Below are positions 17,395-25,034 of a stretch of DNA of 51,401 bases, in pieces. Under the pieces are notes generated by a model. It was not told the DNA's origin and did no database searches. It was given only the letters and a program-made list of their open reading frames with translations. The DNA is taken from assembly GCA_018303925.1 (NCBI GenBank), contig JAGVXF010000011.1, forward strand, positions 10,563-61,963, written 5' to 3'. The translations under genes were made by a program, and so were the position numbers. This DNA is from Candidatus Pacearchaeota archaeon. GTDB lineage: Archaea; Nanobdellota; Nanobdellia; Pacearchaeales; GW2011-AR1. Every line of letters begins with the position of its first letter. Positions within the stretch are counted from its first letter, which is position 1.

Positions 17395-18282
17395 ATGATA
17401 AATCTTGAAAAAATAAAACAGAGTAAATCCACTGAAGAACTCCTTGAATTTTCAATAATTAATATAGACAAGCCAACAGGACCTACCAGCTTTGATGTTT
17501 CAGATTTTGTTCGTAAAACTCTTGGGGCAAGAAAAACTTCACATTTTGGAACTCTTGATCCTAAAGTTACTGGGGTACTCCCAATCGCCCTGAACAGGGC
17601 ATGCAAATTAACAGGATTTTTTTTAGGGGAAGACAAAACTTATGTCGGAATTGCAAGATTTCACGAGAAAGTTTCCATTGAAAAAATAGAAAAAGTAATA
17701 AAAGAAAAGTTTTCAGGCATAATAAAACAAATCCCCCCTGTAAAATCTAGGGTAAAAAGAGAAGAACGTGAAAGGGAGATTCATTCATTCAAACTTCTGG
17801 AGCAGGACGAAAAAGACATTTTGTTTTCCACAAAAGTAGAAGGCGGAACTTACATAAGAAAATTAATTGATGACCTTGGAAAAGAATTGGGAATTGGGGC
17901 GCACATGCTTGAACTTAGAAGAACAAACGCCGGAATTTTTTACGAAGACGATAAAATTTACCCTGCAGTTAATTTGTATGATTTTGAAAAAGCGGTTCTC
18001 GAATACCGAAAAGGGGACGACACCCTTTTAAGAAAAATTTTAATTCTGGCAGATATTGTCTGCTGGGTTTATCCCCCTGTTTTTATAAAAGACAAAAACT
18101 TAAAAAAAATTCATACCGGAAAACCCCTTTCCTACAGGGATCTTGAAAAAAATGAAAAACATGAAACGGGCGAAAAAATTTCAGTTTTTTGCGATGACAT
18201 ATTTATCGGGATGTACAAAGTTATTAATGAAGGGGAACTTTTTGCCAAGGGGGAGTTTGTAATGCAACCTGTTAAACAATAA
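17395..18282 (+). CDS. cbf5: tRNA/rRNA pseudouridine synthase Cbf5 (H/ACA catalytic subunit)
   Basis: The 295-residue protein is the TruB-family catalytic subunit of archaeal H/ACA ribonucleoprotein and can also make pseudouridine 55 in tRNA. The catalytic Asp is in HFGTLDPKVTGVLP (D55). Other family motifs are NIDKPTGPTSFDV, QIPPVKSRVKREER and EGGTYIRKLIDDLG. A PUA domain occupies about residues 213-295 and binds guide RNA. The length is slightly short for Cbf5 (about 330 in other archaea). Partner genes nop10, gar1 and L7Ae are not adjacent. Confidence 0.93.
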   Translation: MINLEKIKQSKSTEELLEFSIINIDKPTGPTSFDVSDFVRKTLGARKTSHFGTLDPKVTGVLPIALNRACKLTGFFLGEDKTYVGIARFHEKVSIEKIEKVIKEKFSGIIKQIPPVKSRVKREEREREIHSFKLLEQDEKDILFSTKVEGGTYIRKLIDDLGKELGIGAHMLELRRTNAGIFYEDDKIYPAVNLYDFEKAVLEYRKGDDTLLRKILILADIVCWVYPPVFIKDKNLKKIHTGKPLSYRDLEKNEKHETGEKISVFCDDIFIGMYKVINEGELFAKGEFVMQPVKQ

Positions 18283-18313
18283 TAATTAAAAACCCTGACA
18301 AAGTTAGTTCTAT

Positions 18314-18532
18314 ATGAAGAGAGGTTCAGGATTAATTAAAACGGTTATGTTATTAAGCGCTTTTGGAGTTGCAAGTTGCTCATTAACACCCCGAATAATT
18401 TCATATGAGCAATATAATCCGAACTCATCACTAATAAAAGAAACTTATGTTGATTCTTCTGAATACAGAGAAAACCTTAAAAAATTCAATAAAAGCATTG
18501 AAGAAAAAAGGGAAAAACTTTCCGGAAATTAA
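18314..18532 (+). CDS. Small predicted lipoprotein, 72 aa
   Basis: The N-terminus has a basic start (MKRGSG), a hydrophobic core and the lipobox-like GVASC, placing the lipid-modified cysteine at C22. The remaining 50 residues are hydrophilic and end in a charged helix (EKREKLSGN). The family is not recognised. It is the first of two adjacent lipoprotein-like genes. Lipobox proteins are common in haloarchaea and bacteria but less noted in DPANN, so the signal may instead be an ordinary signal peptide. Confidence 0.6.
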   Translation: MKRGSGLIKTVMLLSAFGVASCSLTPRIISYEQYNPNSSLIKETYVDSSEYRENLKKFNKSIEEKREKLSGN

Positions 18533-18585
18533 ATTCCTCTTATCTTTCTAGAAAAATATATATACTTTATTATACATATTAAAAT

Positions 18586-18957
18586 ATGCAAAAGAAGGGG
18601 CTTCTGTCAAGGTTGGTTTTTCCTTTAGCTGCTGTTTTATTTTTTTCCGGGTGTTATTCTGTTTTTGAAGTCCCAAAAAATCCTAAAAAAGAACTTAACT
18701 ACCCCTTAGAATTGCTGGATTTCGATTGTGATGGAATTCCCAACATTTATGACCCGCATCCCTACAATTATGATTTTTATTGGGGCTTAAAAATTTACTC
18801 AATTACTCCTTCCTTTAGAAACTACTATTACTACTATCCCCCCTATTTGCATTTTCCTTTCCCAAACAAAAATAGTGATAAAGAAGCCCCATCTGTTTTC
18901 CCTAAAAAAGAAAGGAAAAAGGATACTCAGGAATTGAGAAATAATGGGAGCAGATGA
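18586..18957 (+). CDS. Predicted lipoprotein with one thrombospondin type 3-like Ca2+ repeat
   Basis: This 123-residue protein starts with a signal sequence ending in the lipobox FFSGC (C23). Residues 45-59 read DFDCDGIPNIYDPHP, the DxDxDGxxNxxDxxP pattern of thrombospondin type 3 and OmpA-linker repeats, which binds Ca2+ through aspartates. A tyrosine- and proline-rich stretch (YYYYYPPYLHFPFP) follows. The tail is lysine-rich. A promoter with TATATATAC is seen about 25-30 bases before the ATG. With the previous gene it forms a tandem of secreted, membrane-tethered proteins. Confidence 0.65.
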   Translation: MQKKGLLSRLVFPLAAVLFFSGCYSVFEVPKNPKKELNYPLELLDFDCDGIPNIYDPHPYNYDFYWGLKIYSITPSFRNYYYYYPPYLHFPFPNKNSDKEAPSVFPKKERKKDTQELRNNGSR

Positions 18958-19008
18958 GATTCCAAAAGAATAAGATAAACTTATTAAGAGCCGTTTCTAA
19001 AAAAAATA

Positions 19009-19593
19009 ATGAGACAATTCCTTTACTTTTCAAACTCGGCTGCGACATCGGGAAAAGCCCTCAGTGAAGGAGACCTTATGAAAGCCGGAAGAATGGACAT
19101 TGCAATACATTCATTTATACAGGGGATTTTTTTGTCACATGGATTCAGAAAAGACGTCACTTTCCACTTTGTGTTTTACGGAATGCCTGACCCGCCAAAG
19201 CACATTGAAATAACAGTAACCGATGAACTCGAAATTTCAAAAAAAGATGTCGGAAATTTAATAAAGAAGATTTTATACAAATACAGGCCTGGAGAAAAAA
19301 CTGGAGTTTTTCCGGGATGCTTTATTGAGAAAAAAAGCTTTTTGAATGTTATTGAAGAAATTTTACAAAAAGATACTAAATGTTTTATCCTTGACAAAAA
19401 CGGAAAATCAATAAGGGAAATAGAAATTCCTAAGGACTGCTGTTTTATCCTTGGGGACCACGACGGACTTCCTAAAAAAGAGATGAAACGCCTTAAAAAA
19501 ATTATGACTCCTGTGTCAATAGGGCCTAAAATATATTTTGCCTCCCAAACCATTGCAGTTGTGAATAATGAACTTGATTTTAGGGGGTTATAA
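19009..19593 (+). CDS. trmY: tRNA (pseudouridine54-N1)-methyltransferase TrmY
   Basis: The 194-residue protein matches the SPOUT methyltransferase TrmY (COG1901), which makes N1-methylpseudouridine at position 54 of archaeal tRNA. Signatures are FLYFSNSAATSGKAL at the N-terminus, GRMDIAIHSFI, and the knot region CFILGDHDGLPKKEM and PVSIGPKIYFASQTIAVVNN. The length is normal. Pseudouridine at 54 is made by Pus10 in archaea, which is not encoded here. The stop overlaps the convergent hypothetical gene by six bases. Confidence 0.94.
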   Translation: MRQFLYFSNSAATSGKALSEGDLMKAGRMDIAIHSFIQGIFLSHGFRKDVTFHFVFYGMPDPPKHIEITVTDELEISKKDVGNLIKKILYKYRPGEKTGVFPGCFIEKKSFLNVIEEILQKDTKCFILDKNGKSIREIEIPKDCCFILGDHDGLPKKEMKRLKKIMTPVSIGPKIYFASQTIAVVNNELDFRGL

Positions 19594-19884
19594 CTTGGAG
19601 TAGTCAGTTATTATTTCAAAATCTTTCACTCCAAATATTTTTTCGTACTCTTTACCAAACTTAAGAAGTTTTTCTTCAGGAATTTTTTTGTAGACAGTCA
19701 GCCTGTTTTTTAAATCAAAAAGGAACATTATTATTTCGCTCTTGTCATAAAAACTTAAGCCAAGATGATTGTGGTTGATTGAATAGATGTTTTTATAAAA
19801 ATGTTTTTTCATGAGTTTCAATTTTTCTTCAAGAAGGTTTTCCTTTTTATTCTCTTCTTCAGTGATATCAACTATTTTTACCAT
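19588..19884 (-). CDS. Hypothetical protein, 98 aa
   Basis: I do not recognise a family. The sequence is soluble and mixed alpha/beta; a long charged N-terminal helix (EEENKKENLLEEKLKLMKK) is followed by beta-like LGLSFYDKSEIIMFLFDL and a helical tail. No catalytic motif is evident. It overlaps the trmY stop by six bases on the opposite strand. An additional short reading frame lies upstream on the same strand at 19906-20016. Confidence 0.45.
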   Translation of the reverse strand: MVKIVDITEEENKKENLLEEKLKLMKKHFYKNIYSINHNHLGLSFYDKSEIIMFLFDLKNRLTVYKKIPEEKLLKFGKEYEKIFGVKDFEIITDYSKL

Positions 19885-19905
19885 TTTAATTTTAAGTTTC
19901 CAAGA

Positions 19906-20016
19906 TTAATAAGCACTTCTATTTTTGAGTGCAACATCAAAAGATGATTTTATAATTTCTTCGAGAGTTAAAATATCTTTAAAATAACTAAAGTCAACAC
20001 CTTTTATTATTTTCAT
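19906..20016 (-). CDS. Possible small ORF, 36 aa
   Basis: An ATG-initiated frame of 36 codons begins MKIIKGVDFSYFKDI and contains LTLEEIIKSSFDVALK. It is too short to assign and may be the stump of a decayed gene. It fills most of the otherwise empty interval between the 98-residue gene and acylphosphatase. Support is limited to an uninterrupted frame with codon use like the surroundings. Confidence 0.25.
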   Translation of the reverse strand: MKIIKGVDFSYFKDILTLEEIIKSSFDVALKNRSAY

Positions 20017-20106
20017 AAATTAATTAAAAAAACCCTCTTTAAAAATAAATTCCTACTCAAAAATATATATCACAAAATTTAAAATCGACTTATCCCTTCT
20101 TTTCTT

Positions 20107-20382
20107 ATGAAAAAATCTGTGCGCCTTTACATTACCGGATTAGTCCAGGGAATCTTCTTTAGAGGATTTGTAAAAGAGAATGCCGAGAACCTAAACTTAA
20201 AGGGTTTTGTAAGAAATCTTGAAGACGGAAGAGTTGAAGTTTTTATAGAAGGAAACCCTGATGACGTAAGAAAAATGATTGAGATATGCAAAAAGGGCCC
20301 AAAGCATTCAGAAATAAAAAACGTTGAAGAAAAAGAGGAAAAATTCCAGGACTTTAAATCATTTAAGATTTTACATATATAA
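20107..20382 (+). CDS. acyP: Acylphosphatase
   Basis: The 91-residue protein has the full family signature. VQGIFFRGFVKENAENL contains the phosphate-binding Arg (R19), and GFVRNLEDGRVEVFIEGN contains the catalytic Asn (N37). It hydrolyses the carboxyl-phosphate bond of acyl phosphates such as 1,3-bisphosphoglycerate or carbamoyl phosphate. Length and fold are normal. The next gene starts four bases after its stop. Confidence 0.95.
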   Translation: MKKSVRLYITGLVQGIFFRGFVKENAENLNLKGFVRNLEDGRVEVFIEGNPDDVRKMIEICKKGPKHSEIKNVEEKEEKFQDFKSFKILHI

Positions 20383-20386
20383 AAAA

Positions 20387-20620
20387 ATGGAAGACAAATC
20401 TCTTTATCATGGAAACTCTAAAATTGAAAAGAAGGAATATAACTTTTATGCAATAATTGGTGAAACAACTTATGGAGATTTTGAAGCCGATGTTAAGGCA
20501 GAGGATATTTTTAAAGCGACTATAAGTGCATTTGAAAAATACCAGGAACACAAATCAAAAGACCCTCAATGGAAGAAATCTCACGGCTCAGACATTTCAA
20601 TGAGGATATGGAGGATATAA
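20387..20620 (+). CDS. Hypothetical protein, 77 aa
   Basis: The ATG at 20387 is chosen because it lies just after the acylphosphatase stop; the open frame extends further upstream but would overlap that gene. I do not recognise a family. The protein looks like a small alpha/beta unit: beta-like YNFYAIIGETTYGDFEADVKA, then a helix (EDIFKATISAFEKYQEH), then a basic tail ending SMRIWRI. It is probably cotranscribed with acyP by its spacing. Confidence 0.5.
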   Translation: MEDKSLYHGNSKIEKKEYNFYAIIGETTYGDFEADVKAEDIFKATISAFEKYQEHKSKDPQWKKSHGSDISMRIWRI

Positions 20621-20660
20621 AGATAAATTTTTAATAAAAAATTATTTTTGCAAATTTGGA

Positions 20661-21119
20661 ATGAAAAAAAATTTTTTATACCATGGGAGTACAGCCCTAA
20701 TTGAAGACTATTTAGTTCCAAAAAAGGCAAATGATTCGAGGAATATTAAAGAAAATAATCTGACGGCCGTCTATGCCACGGACATAAAAGACCTTGCAAT
20801 TGTGATGGGATTTCTCAAATCTGTTAAACCCTTCAATCTTCTTACAAAATTGGTTTTAATTGAAATAGAGGAAGATTTGGTAATCCCTAAAGGAATAGTT
20901 TATGGCAAAGAATATACACTCAATGAAAAAATTTATCTTTATATCCTTCCAAGACAAAACTTTCTGAAATGCGTATCAACACCCTATCAATATGTTTCAG
21001 AAAAACTTATTAAACCTCTAGAAACAATAGAAATTTCTTTAAAAAACTATAAAAAATCCATAAGACCTGCGAACAAAGTCGAAAGATTTTTTCAATTTTT
21101 CAAAAATGATATACACTAA
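20661..21119 (+). CDS. ADP-ribosyltransferase-fold-like protein, 152 aa
   Basis: The N-terminus reads NFLYHGSTALIEDYLVPKK and, about 35 residues later, AVYATDIKDLAIVMG. The YHGS strand and the following 'V(Y/F)AT...A' strand-helix are characteristic of small ADP-ribosyltransferase-fold proteins, in which the His-Gly pair contacts NAD. A clear catalytic Glu motif is not obvious, so enzymatic activity is uncertain. It overlaps the RNase HI gene by 14 bases, suggesting translational coupling. Alternatives are an inactive ART-like binding protein or a chance resemblance. This is motif recognition only. Confidence 0.45.
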   Translation: MKKNFLYHGSTALIEDYLVPKKANDSRNIKENNLTAVYATDIKDLAIVMGFLKSVKPFNLLTKLVLIEIEEDLVIPKGIVYGKEYTLNEKIYLYILPRQNFLKCVSTPYQYVSEKLIKPLETIEISLKNYKKSIRPANKVERFFQFFKNDIH

Positions 21120-21522
21120 TTCAGACGGCGGAGCAAGAGGAAACCCCGGACCTTCTGCTATAGGAATAATTGTAAGAGATGGCGAAAAAATACTTGAAGA
21201 ACATGCGGAGGTTTTGAAAAAGCCGGTGACAAACAACATTGCTGAATATACTGCTCTTATAAAAGCTCTTGAAATTGCATCAAAACACACACAGGGCGAA
21301 ATAACTTCTATTCTTGACTCTGAACTTGTTGTAAAACAACTTTTAGGCGAATACAGCGTGAAAAATCCATACCTTATGAAATTATTTCTTGAAGTTCAGA
21401 AACTCCAGAACCACTTTGAAAAAATAACTTACAAACACGTCAAAAGAAGCGACAAATACCAAGAATACGCTGACTACCTCTTAAACAAAAAATTGGATGA
21501 AAAGTTCGGGAAGAAAAGATAA
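21106..21522 (+). CDS. rnhA: Ribonuclease HI (archaeal type)
   Basis: The 138-residue protein cuts the RNA strand of RNA-DNA hybrids. Catalytic carboxylates are D7 (in NSDGGARGNPGP), E47 (in NNIAEYTAL), D71 (in LDSELVVKQL) and D123 (in YADYLLNKK), the D-E-D-D set. The usual basic protrusion of the E. coli enzyme is missing, as in other archaeal and Sto-type enzymes. The start overlaps the end of the preceding gene by 14 bases. Confidence 0.94.
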   Translation: MIYTNSDGGARGNPGPSAIGIIVRDGEKILEEHAEVLKKPVTNNIAEYTALIKALEIASKHTQGEITSILDSELVVKQLLGEYSVKNPYLMKLFLEVQKLQNHFEKITYKHVKRSDKYQEYADYLLNKKLDEKFGKKR

Positions 21523-21533
21523 AACACCTGCCC

Positions 21534-21698
21534 ATGCGCTTCGCTCCCGCTTTTTGGTTTATTGATGCGCTCCGCGCCAAACTCTGTTAAGGCGCTCCGC
21601 CAAAGATTATTAACACCAAAATGAAATTAAAAAAGTTTAAACTCCCCTAAATTTTCTTGTTGTAATAAAAGTTAGCAGGGCAAAAGCGAGCGAGGGTA
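21534..21698. repeat. GC-rich short repeats in the rnhA-lysS gap
   Basis: Three imperfect copies of a GCGCTYCGC core occur as ATGCGCTTCGCTCCCGC (21534-21550), ATGCGCTCCGCGCC (21565-21578) and AAGGCGCTCCGCC (21589-21601). GCAAAAGCGAGCGAGGG near 21680 is close to the reverse complement of the first copy with its following T tract. These stand out in an AT-rich intergenic region. They could form a long-range hairpin or be a dispersed genomic repeat. Confidence 0.5.
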
Positions 21699-21748
21699 AA
21701 ATATCAATTAAGAAAACATTATTAAATTGCCTCTTCATAATATAAAAC

Positions 21749-23275
21749 ATGGGACGTGAGGAACAAATCATCGAAGAAAGGATAAAAAAAATTGAGGAAT
21801 TAAAAAAGGCAGGAATTAATCCATATCCTGACAGATTTTCCCTGCATGAAAAAAGAAACTGGTCTAAAGAGATAAAGGAAAATTATTCAAAATTAAAAGG
21901 TGAAGAAAAATCCAAATCAAGTAAAGTTGTTGCGGGAAGAGTCATGACTACAAGAGATTTTGGAAAGATTTCTTTTGTGACTTTGCAGGATCTTAAAGGA
22001 AATATTCAATTAGTTTTTCAGGACAAAGGAACACCAAAGAAAGCTCTTGAACTCTTCAAAAAAGTTGACTCTGGGGATATTGTTGGGGCACGAGGTAATC
22101 CCATGAAAACTAAAACGGGAGAAGTTTCACTTCTTGTAAAAGAACTTTATATTTTAACTAAGTCATTCCTTCCGCTACCGGACAAGCACAAAGGGATTCA
22201 GGATGAAGAGGAGCGCTTGAGAAAAAGATATTTAGACATAATAATGAACGAAGAGGTAAAAGAAATATTCATAAAAAAGCAAATTTTCTGGTCGGAAATT
22301 CGAAACTTCTTAACAAAAAAAGGATTTCTGGAAGTTGAAACCCCGGTACTTGAAAATTCTGCAGGGGGTGCAGCAGCAACTCCATTTAAAACTCATCACA
22401 ATGCGCTTGACCTTGATGTATATTTAAGAATTTCGATGGGGGAACTCTGGCAAAAAAAACTTCTTGTAGCCGGATACGAAAAAACTTTTGAAATTGGGCG
22501 CCAATTCAGAAATGAAGGAATGGATGCTGAACATCTGCAGGACTATACCCAAATGGAATTTTATTGGGGATATGCAAATTACGAAGACGGAATGAAACTT
22601 GTTGAAGAAATGTATAAAAATGTTGCAAAGGCCGTTTTAGGAACCTTAAAATTTGAAAGGGGAGGGTATAAAATTGACCTTTCAAAAAAATGGGCAAGGC
22701 ATGATTTTGAAAAAACCATTAAAGAAAAAACGGGGATTGACATTTACAAATCTGGAAAACCCAAAATTATGAAAAAACTAAAAGAATTGTCCCAAAGGGA
22801 TGACCCTAAAGGGCCTAAACTTGACTACGACCCCTCGCTTGAAAAGTGGAAACTTATTGACGCCCTGTGGAAGTATTGCCGAAGACAACTTTCGGGTCCC
22901 GGATTTTTAATAGGGCAACCTGTTGAACTTGCTCCTCTTGCAAAAAGAAATCCAAAAGACCCCCATAAAGTTGAGCAGTTTCAGATTATTATTGCAGGTA
23001 GTGAAGTTGGAAATGGCTACAGCGAATTAAACGACCCCGCCGACCAGGAAGCACGCTTTATTGAACAAAGAAAACTCGGGGAGAAAGGAGACAAAGACGC
23101 CATGGATCACGACAAGAGTTTTGTTGAAGCTTTAAAATACGGAATGCCCCCAGCCTGTGGCTTTGGAGTTTCAGAAAGATTATTTGCGTTTTTGATGAAC
23201 CGCCCTATCCGTGAATGTCAGGTTTTTCCTTTGATGCGACCCGAGGCGGAAGAAATGCTTGAGAAGAAAAAATAA
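21749..23275 (+). CDS. lysS: Lysyl-tRNA synthetase, class II
   Basis: The 508-residue enzyme charges tRNA-Lys. An anticodon-binding OB fold (VVAGRVMTTRDFGKISFVTL) precedes the class II core. Motif 1 includes GFLEVETPVLEN, motif 2 is FEIGRQFRNEGMDAEH, and motif 3 is GFGVSERLFAFLM with its Arg. ETP and GGAAATPFKTHHNALD are typical of class II LysRS. Most archaea use a class I LysRS; the class II form here is of bacterial/eukaryotic type and is found in several DPANN groups. Two small toxin-antitoxin-like genes follow at close spacing. Confidence 0.94.
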   Translation: MGREEQIIEERIKKIEELKKAGINPYPDRFSLHEKRNWSKEIKENYSKLKGEEKSKSSKVVAGRVMTTRDFGKISFVTLQDLKGNIQLVFQDKGTPKKALELFKKVDSGDIVGARGNPMKTKTGEVSLLVKELYILTKSFLPLPDKHKGIQDEEERLRKRYLDIIMNEEVKEIFIKKQIFWSEIRNFLTKKGFLEVETPVLENSAGGAAATPFKTHHNALDLDVYLRISMGELWQKKLLVAGYEKTFEIGRQFRNEGMDAEHLQDYTQMEFYWGYANYEDGMKLVEEMYKNVAKAVLGTLKFERGGYKIDLSKKWARHDFEKTIKEKTGIDIYKSGKPKIMKKLKELSQRDDPKGPKLDYDPSLEKWKLIDALWKYCRRQLSGPGFLIGQPVELAPLAKRNPKDPHKVEQFQIIIAGSEVGNGYSELNDPADQEARFIEQRKLGEKGDKDAMDHDKSFVEALKYGMPPACGFGVSERLFAFLMNRPIRECQVFPLMRPEAEEMLEKKK

Positions 23276-23282
23276 ATATTCC

Positions 23283-23594
23283 ATGAAATTAGAAAAATTT
23301 AAAGAAAAATTAAAAAGTTATTCAAAAGAAGATATAATCTTTACTAACCATGCAAAGTTGCAAGCAATTTTGAGAGATGTTTATTTGGAGGACGTCAAAA
23401 ATGATGTTATTAATCCGTTCAGACTTGTTTATATCCAAAAACAAGATGCAAAATTTAAGGGAGAGGAAAAATACGACTGCTATTTTGCTTATTCAAAACA
23501 TGCATGTAATCAATATGCCTTAACCATAAATGGGAAAGTTATTATAGTCACAATTATTAAGATAAATAGAGACTGGCAAAGAGCAATAGGCTAA
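23283..23594 (+). CDS. DUF4258-like small protein (possible toxin)
   Basis: The ATG at 23283 lies seven bases after the lysS stop. The 103-residue protein contains IIFTNHAKLQAILRDVYLEDVKNDV, resembling the DUF4258 pattern (an N-terminal H-x-x-x-R-type helix then a basic beta sheet), with KVIIVTIIKINRDW near the end, which resembles the final strand of RelE-like folds. It is followed after two bases by a DUF2283-type gene; such pairs are predicted toxin-antitoxin modules. The toxin role is inferred from this pairing. Confidence 0.6.
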   Translation: MKLEKFKEKLKSYSKEDIIFTNHAKLQAILRDVYLEDVKNDVINPFRLVYIQKQDAKFKGEEKYDCYFAYSKHACNQYALTINGKVIIVTIIKINRDWQRAIG

Positions 23595-23596
23595 AA

Positions 23597-23938
23597 ATGG
23601 AAACTTTTGATTTTGATTACGATTTAGATAATGATGATTTATTTATATACCTGGAAGGCAAAAAATCAGCAGGAGCGGTAGAAATGGGCAATTTTGTTTT
23701 AGATTTCGATAAAAAGGGAAATTTGGTTGCAATGCAAATTATTAATGTGTCTGATGTTCTTACTAAAATTCTCTCAAAAATAATAGAAATTTCCAAGATA
23801 AGGGAAATAAAAATGGATATTGTTAATTTTAGGAACATGGATGCGATAAAATTTAGTATTGATGATGGAAAATCTCTTGAGAGGGCAAATATCTTAATCC
23901 CTCACATAATGGAGAAAAGTCCCGTTTTAAAATATTAA
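23597..23938 (+). CDS. DUF2283-like protein (possible antitoxin)
   Basis: The 113-residue protein begins DFDYDLDNDDLFIYLEGKKS and has MGNFVLDFDKKGNLVAMQIINVS, the beta-strand repeat typical of DUF2283 (Y-D-x-x-x-D-x-L-y-I at the start and V-D-x-D-x-x-G-x-x-x-G/A-I-E/Q in the middle). Its acidic character suits an antitoxin partner for the basic gene just upstream. Proteins of this type are longer here than the usual 60-70 residues, with an added C-terminal region containing SIDDGKSLERANILIPH. Confidence 0.65.
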   Translation: METFDFDYDLDNDDLFIYLEGKKSAGAVEMGNFVLDFDKKGNLVAMQIINVSDVLTKILSKIIEISKIREIKMDIVNFRNMDAIKFSIDDGKSLERANILIPHIMEKSPVLKY

Positions 23939-23971
23939 TAAGTTAACACATAAATTCTTAAAAATATCCCC

Positions 23972-24406
23972 CTATTTTTCCCCCTTTGTCAAGTCCTTTG
24001 GAATCCTGTATTCCTCAAACTTAACCTTTTTCTTTTCAATCGCATTTTTCAAATTCTTTTCCTGAGAAGAGAGTTTGGAATCCCCGCTTTTTACTTCGAC
24101 GAACACAACTTCATCAATCTTTTTTTCATCCATTCCTTTGAAAACAATAAAGTCAGTCGGTTTTCCCAAAAACCTGCATTCGGTCGGGCTGTACGGAAAG
24201 TCCGGAAGGTAAGGGGCCAAGTTTTCGCTGAACTGACCTCCTAAAACTGCTCGGGATTTCATTATCGCCTCTTTTCTGTATTCAGGCAAAGACAATTCCC
24301 ATTCCCTGTGCTTTTTTCCCGCACCTACTTTTGAACCCATGTAATATGCAATCACAACGCCAATCAAAAGAATAACAAGAAAAATTATAGTTGTTGAGTC
24401 AATCAT
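23972..24406 (-). CDS. Holliday-junction resolvase-related predicted nuclease, membrane-anchored
   Basis: The 144-residue protein has an N-terminal membrane segment (about residues 5-25) followed by a nuclease-like domain. The stretch LGGQFSENLAPYLPDFPYSP, then DFIVFKG, then VFVEVKSGDSKLSSQEK gives an E-D-ExK arrangement of the PD-(D/E)xK fold, matching a family annotated as Holliday-junction resolvase-related (COG4741). The membrane anchor is usual for this family. Its substrate is not established. It is convergent with the DUF2283 gene. Confidence 0.82.
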   Translation of the reverse strand: MIDSTTIIFLVILLIGVVIAYYMGSKVGAGKKHREWELSLPEYRKEAIMKSRAVLGGQFSENLAPYLPDFPYSPTECRFLGKPTDFIVFKGMDEKKIDEVVFVEVKSGDSKLSSQEKNLKNAIEKKKVKFEEYRIPKDLTKGEK

Positions 24407-24440
24407 GATTGGTTAAAGAAGGGGGAGTTTTTATGAGTTT

Positions 24441-24690
24441 CTAATCATAAATATTTTTTCTGTGCCCAATTTTTTCAACAAACAAAACTTTGGTTTCCTC
24501 TTCAACATCAATTATTATTCTGTAATTCCCAACTCTTAATTTATTAACCGTCAATCTGCGTTAAATGTTTTAAATATCTGAAAGGATCAATTTTACACTC
24601 CTGCAATTTATCCCAAATTCTTTCTTTAATATTATTCTCCAGTTTATTGAGAAAATCTAGCGCTTTTTTATCAAACCGGATTTCATACAT
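24441..24690 (-). pseudogene. RelE/ParE-type toxin interrupted by one extra base
   Basis: The frame from the ATG at 24690 starts MYEIRFDKKALDFLNKLE, continues to DPFRYLKHLTQ, then hits a stop at 24544-24546. In the next frame the sequence continues VNKLRVGNYRIIIDVEEETK and FVEKIGHRKNIYD to a stop at 24441, which is the normal C-terminal half of a RelE toxin. The total length is 3n+1, so one extra base near 24550-24565 explains both halves. The start overlaps the antitoxin stop. Either the toxin is inactivated or the base is an assembly error. Confidence 0.8.
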
Positions 24691-24691
24691 C

Positions 24692-24934
24692 CTACAACCC
24701 GAGGATTTTTTTTGCCTCTTCTTCAGTATAAAATTCTCCTTTCTTAATTCTTTCTCTTGATTCTTTGATTTCCTTGATTGCTTTTTGGGATAATTTAGGT
24801 TCATCTTCGCACATCTTTGCAATGTAAATTAATTTTCTTATTAACTCGTTGTAGCTTTCATTTTTGTATTGCTTAAAGAGGTCAAGTTCTTTTTTTGTAT
24901 TGGTATTTAACCTTATTGTTGTCTCGTTTTCCAT
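24692..24934 (-). CDS. RelB-type antitoxin with N-terminal ribbon-helix-helix-like segment
   Basis: The 80-residue protein begins ENETTIRLNTNTKKELDLFK, a short beta strand and helix suggesting a DNA-binding RHH fold, then has ESYNELIRKLIYIAK. The tail SRERIKKGEFYTEEEAKKIL is typical of RelB/DUF7557 antitoxin C-termini that wrap the toxin. The ATG at 24934 is preferred to a TTG two codons earlier. The gene directly precedes and overlaps the broken RelE-type gene; together they form a type II toxin-antitoxin pair, likely autoregulated. Confidence 0.75.
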   Translation of the reverse strand: MENETTIRLNTNTKKELDLFKQYKNESYNELIRKLIYIAKMCEDEPKLSQKAIKEIKESRERIKKGEFYTEEEAKKILGL

Positions 24935-25034
24935 TGTCAAATTATCAATATCTATACCTTTGTATATAACTGTATACTTTTTAAATATTTCTATTTCCCA
25001 AAACTAATTTAAGCAAAGGTTCATTAAAACAATA

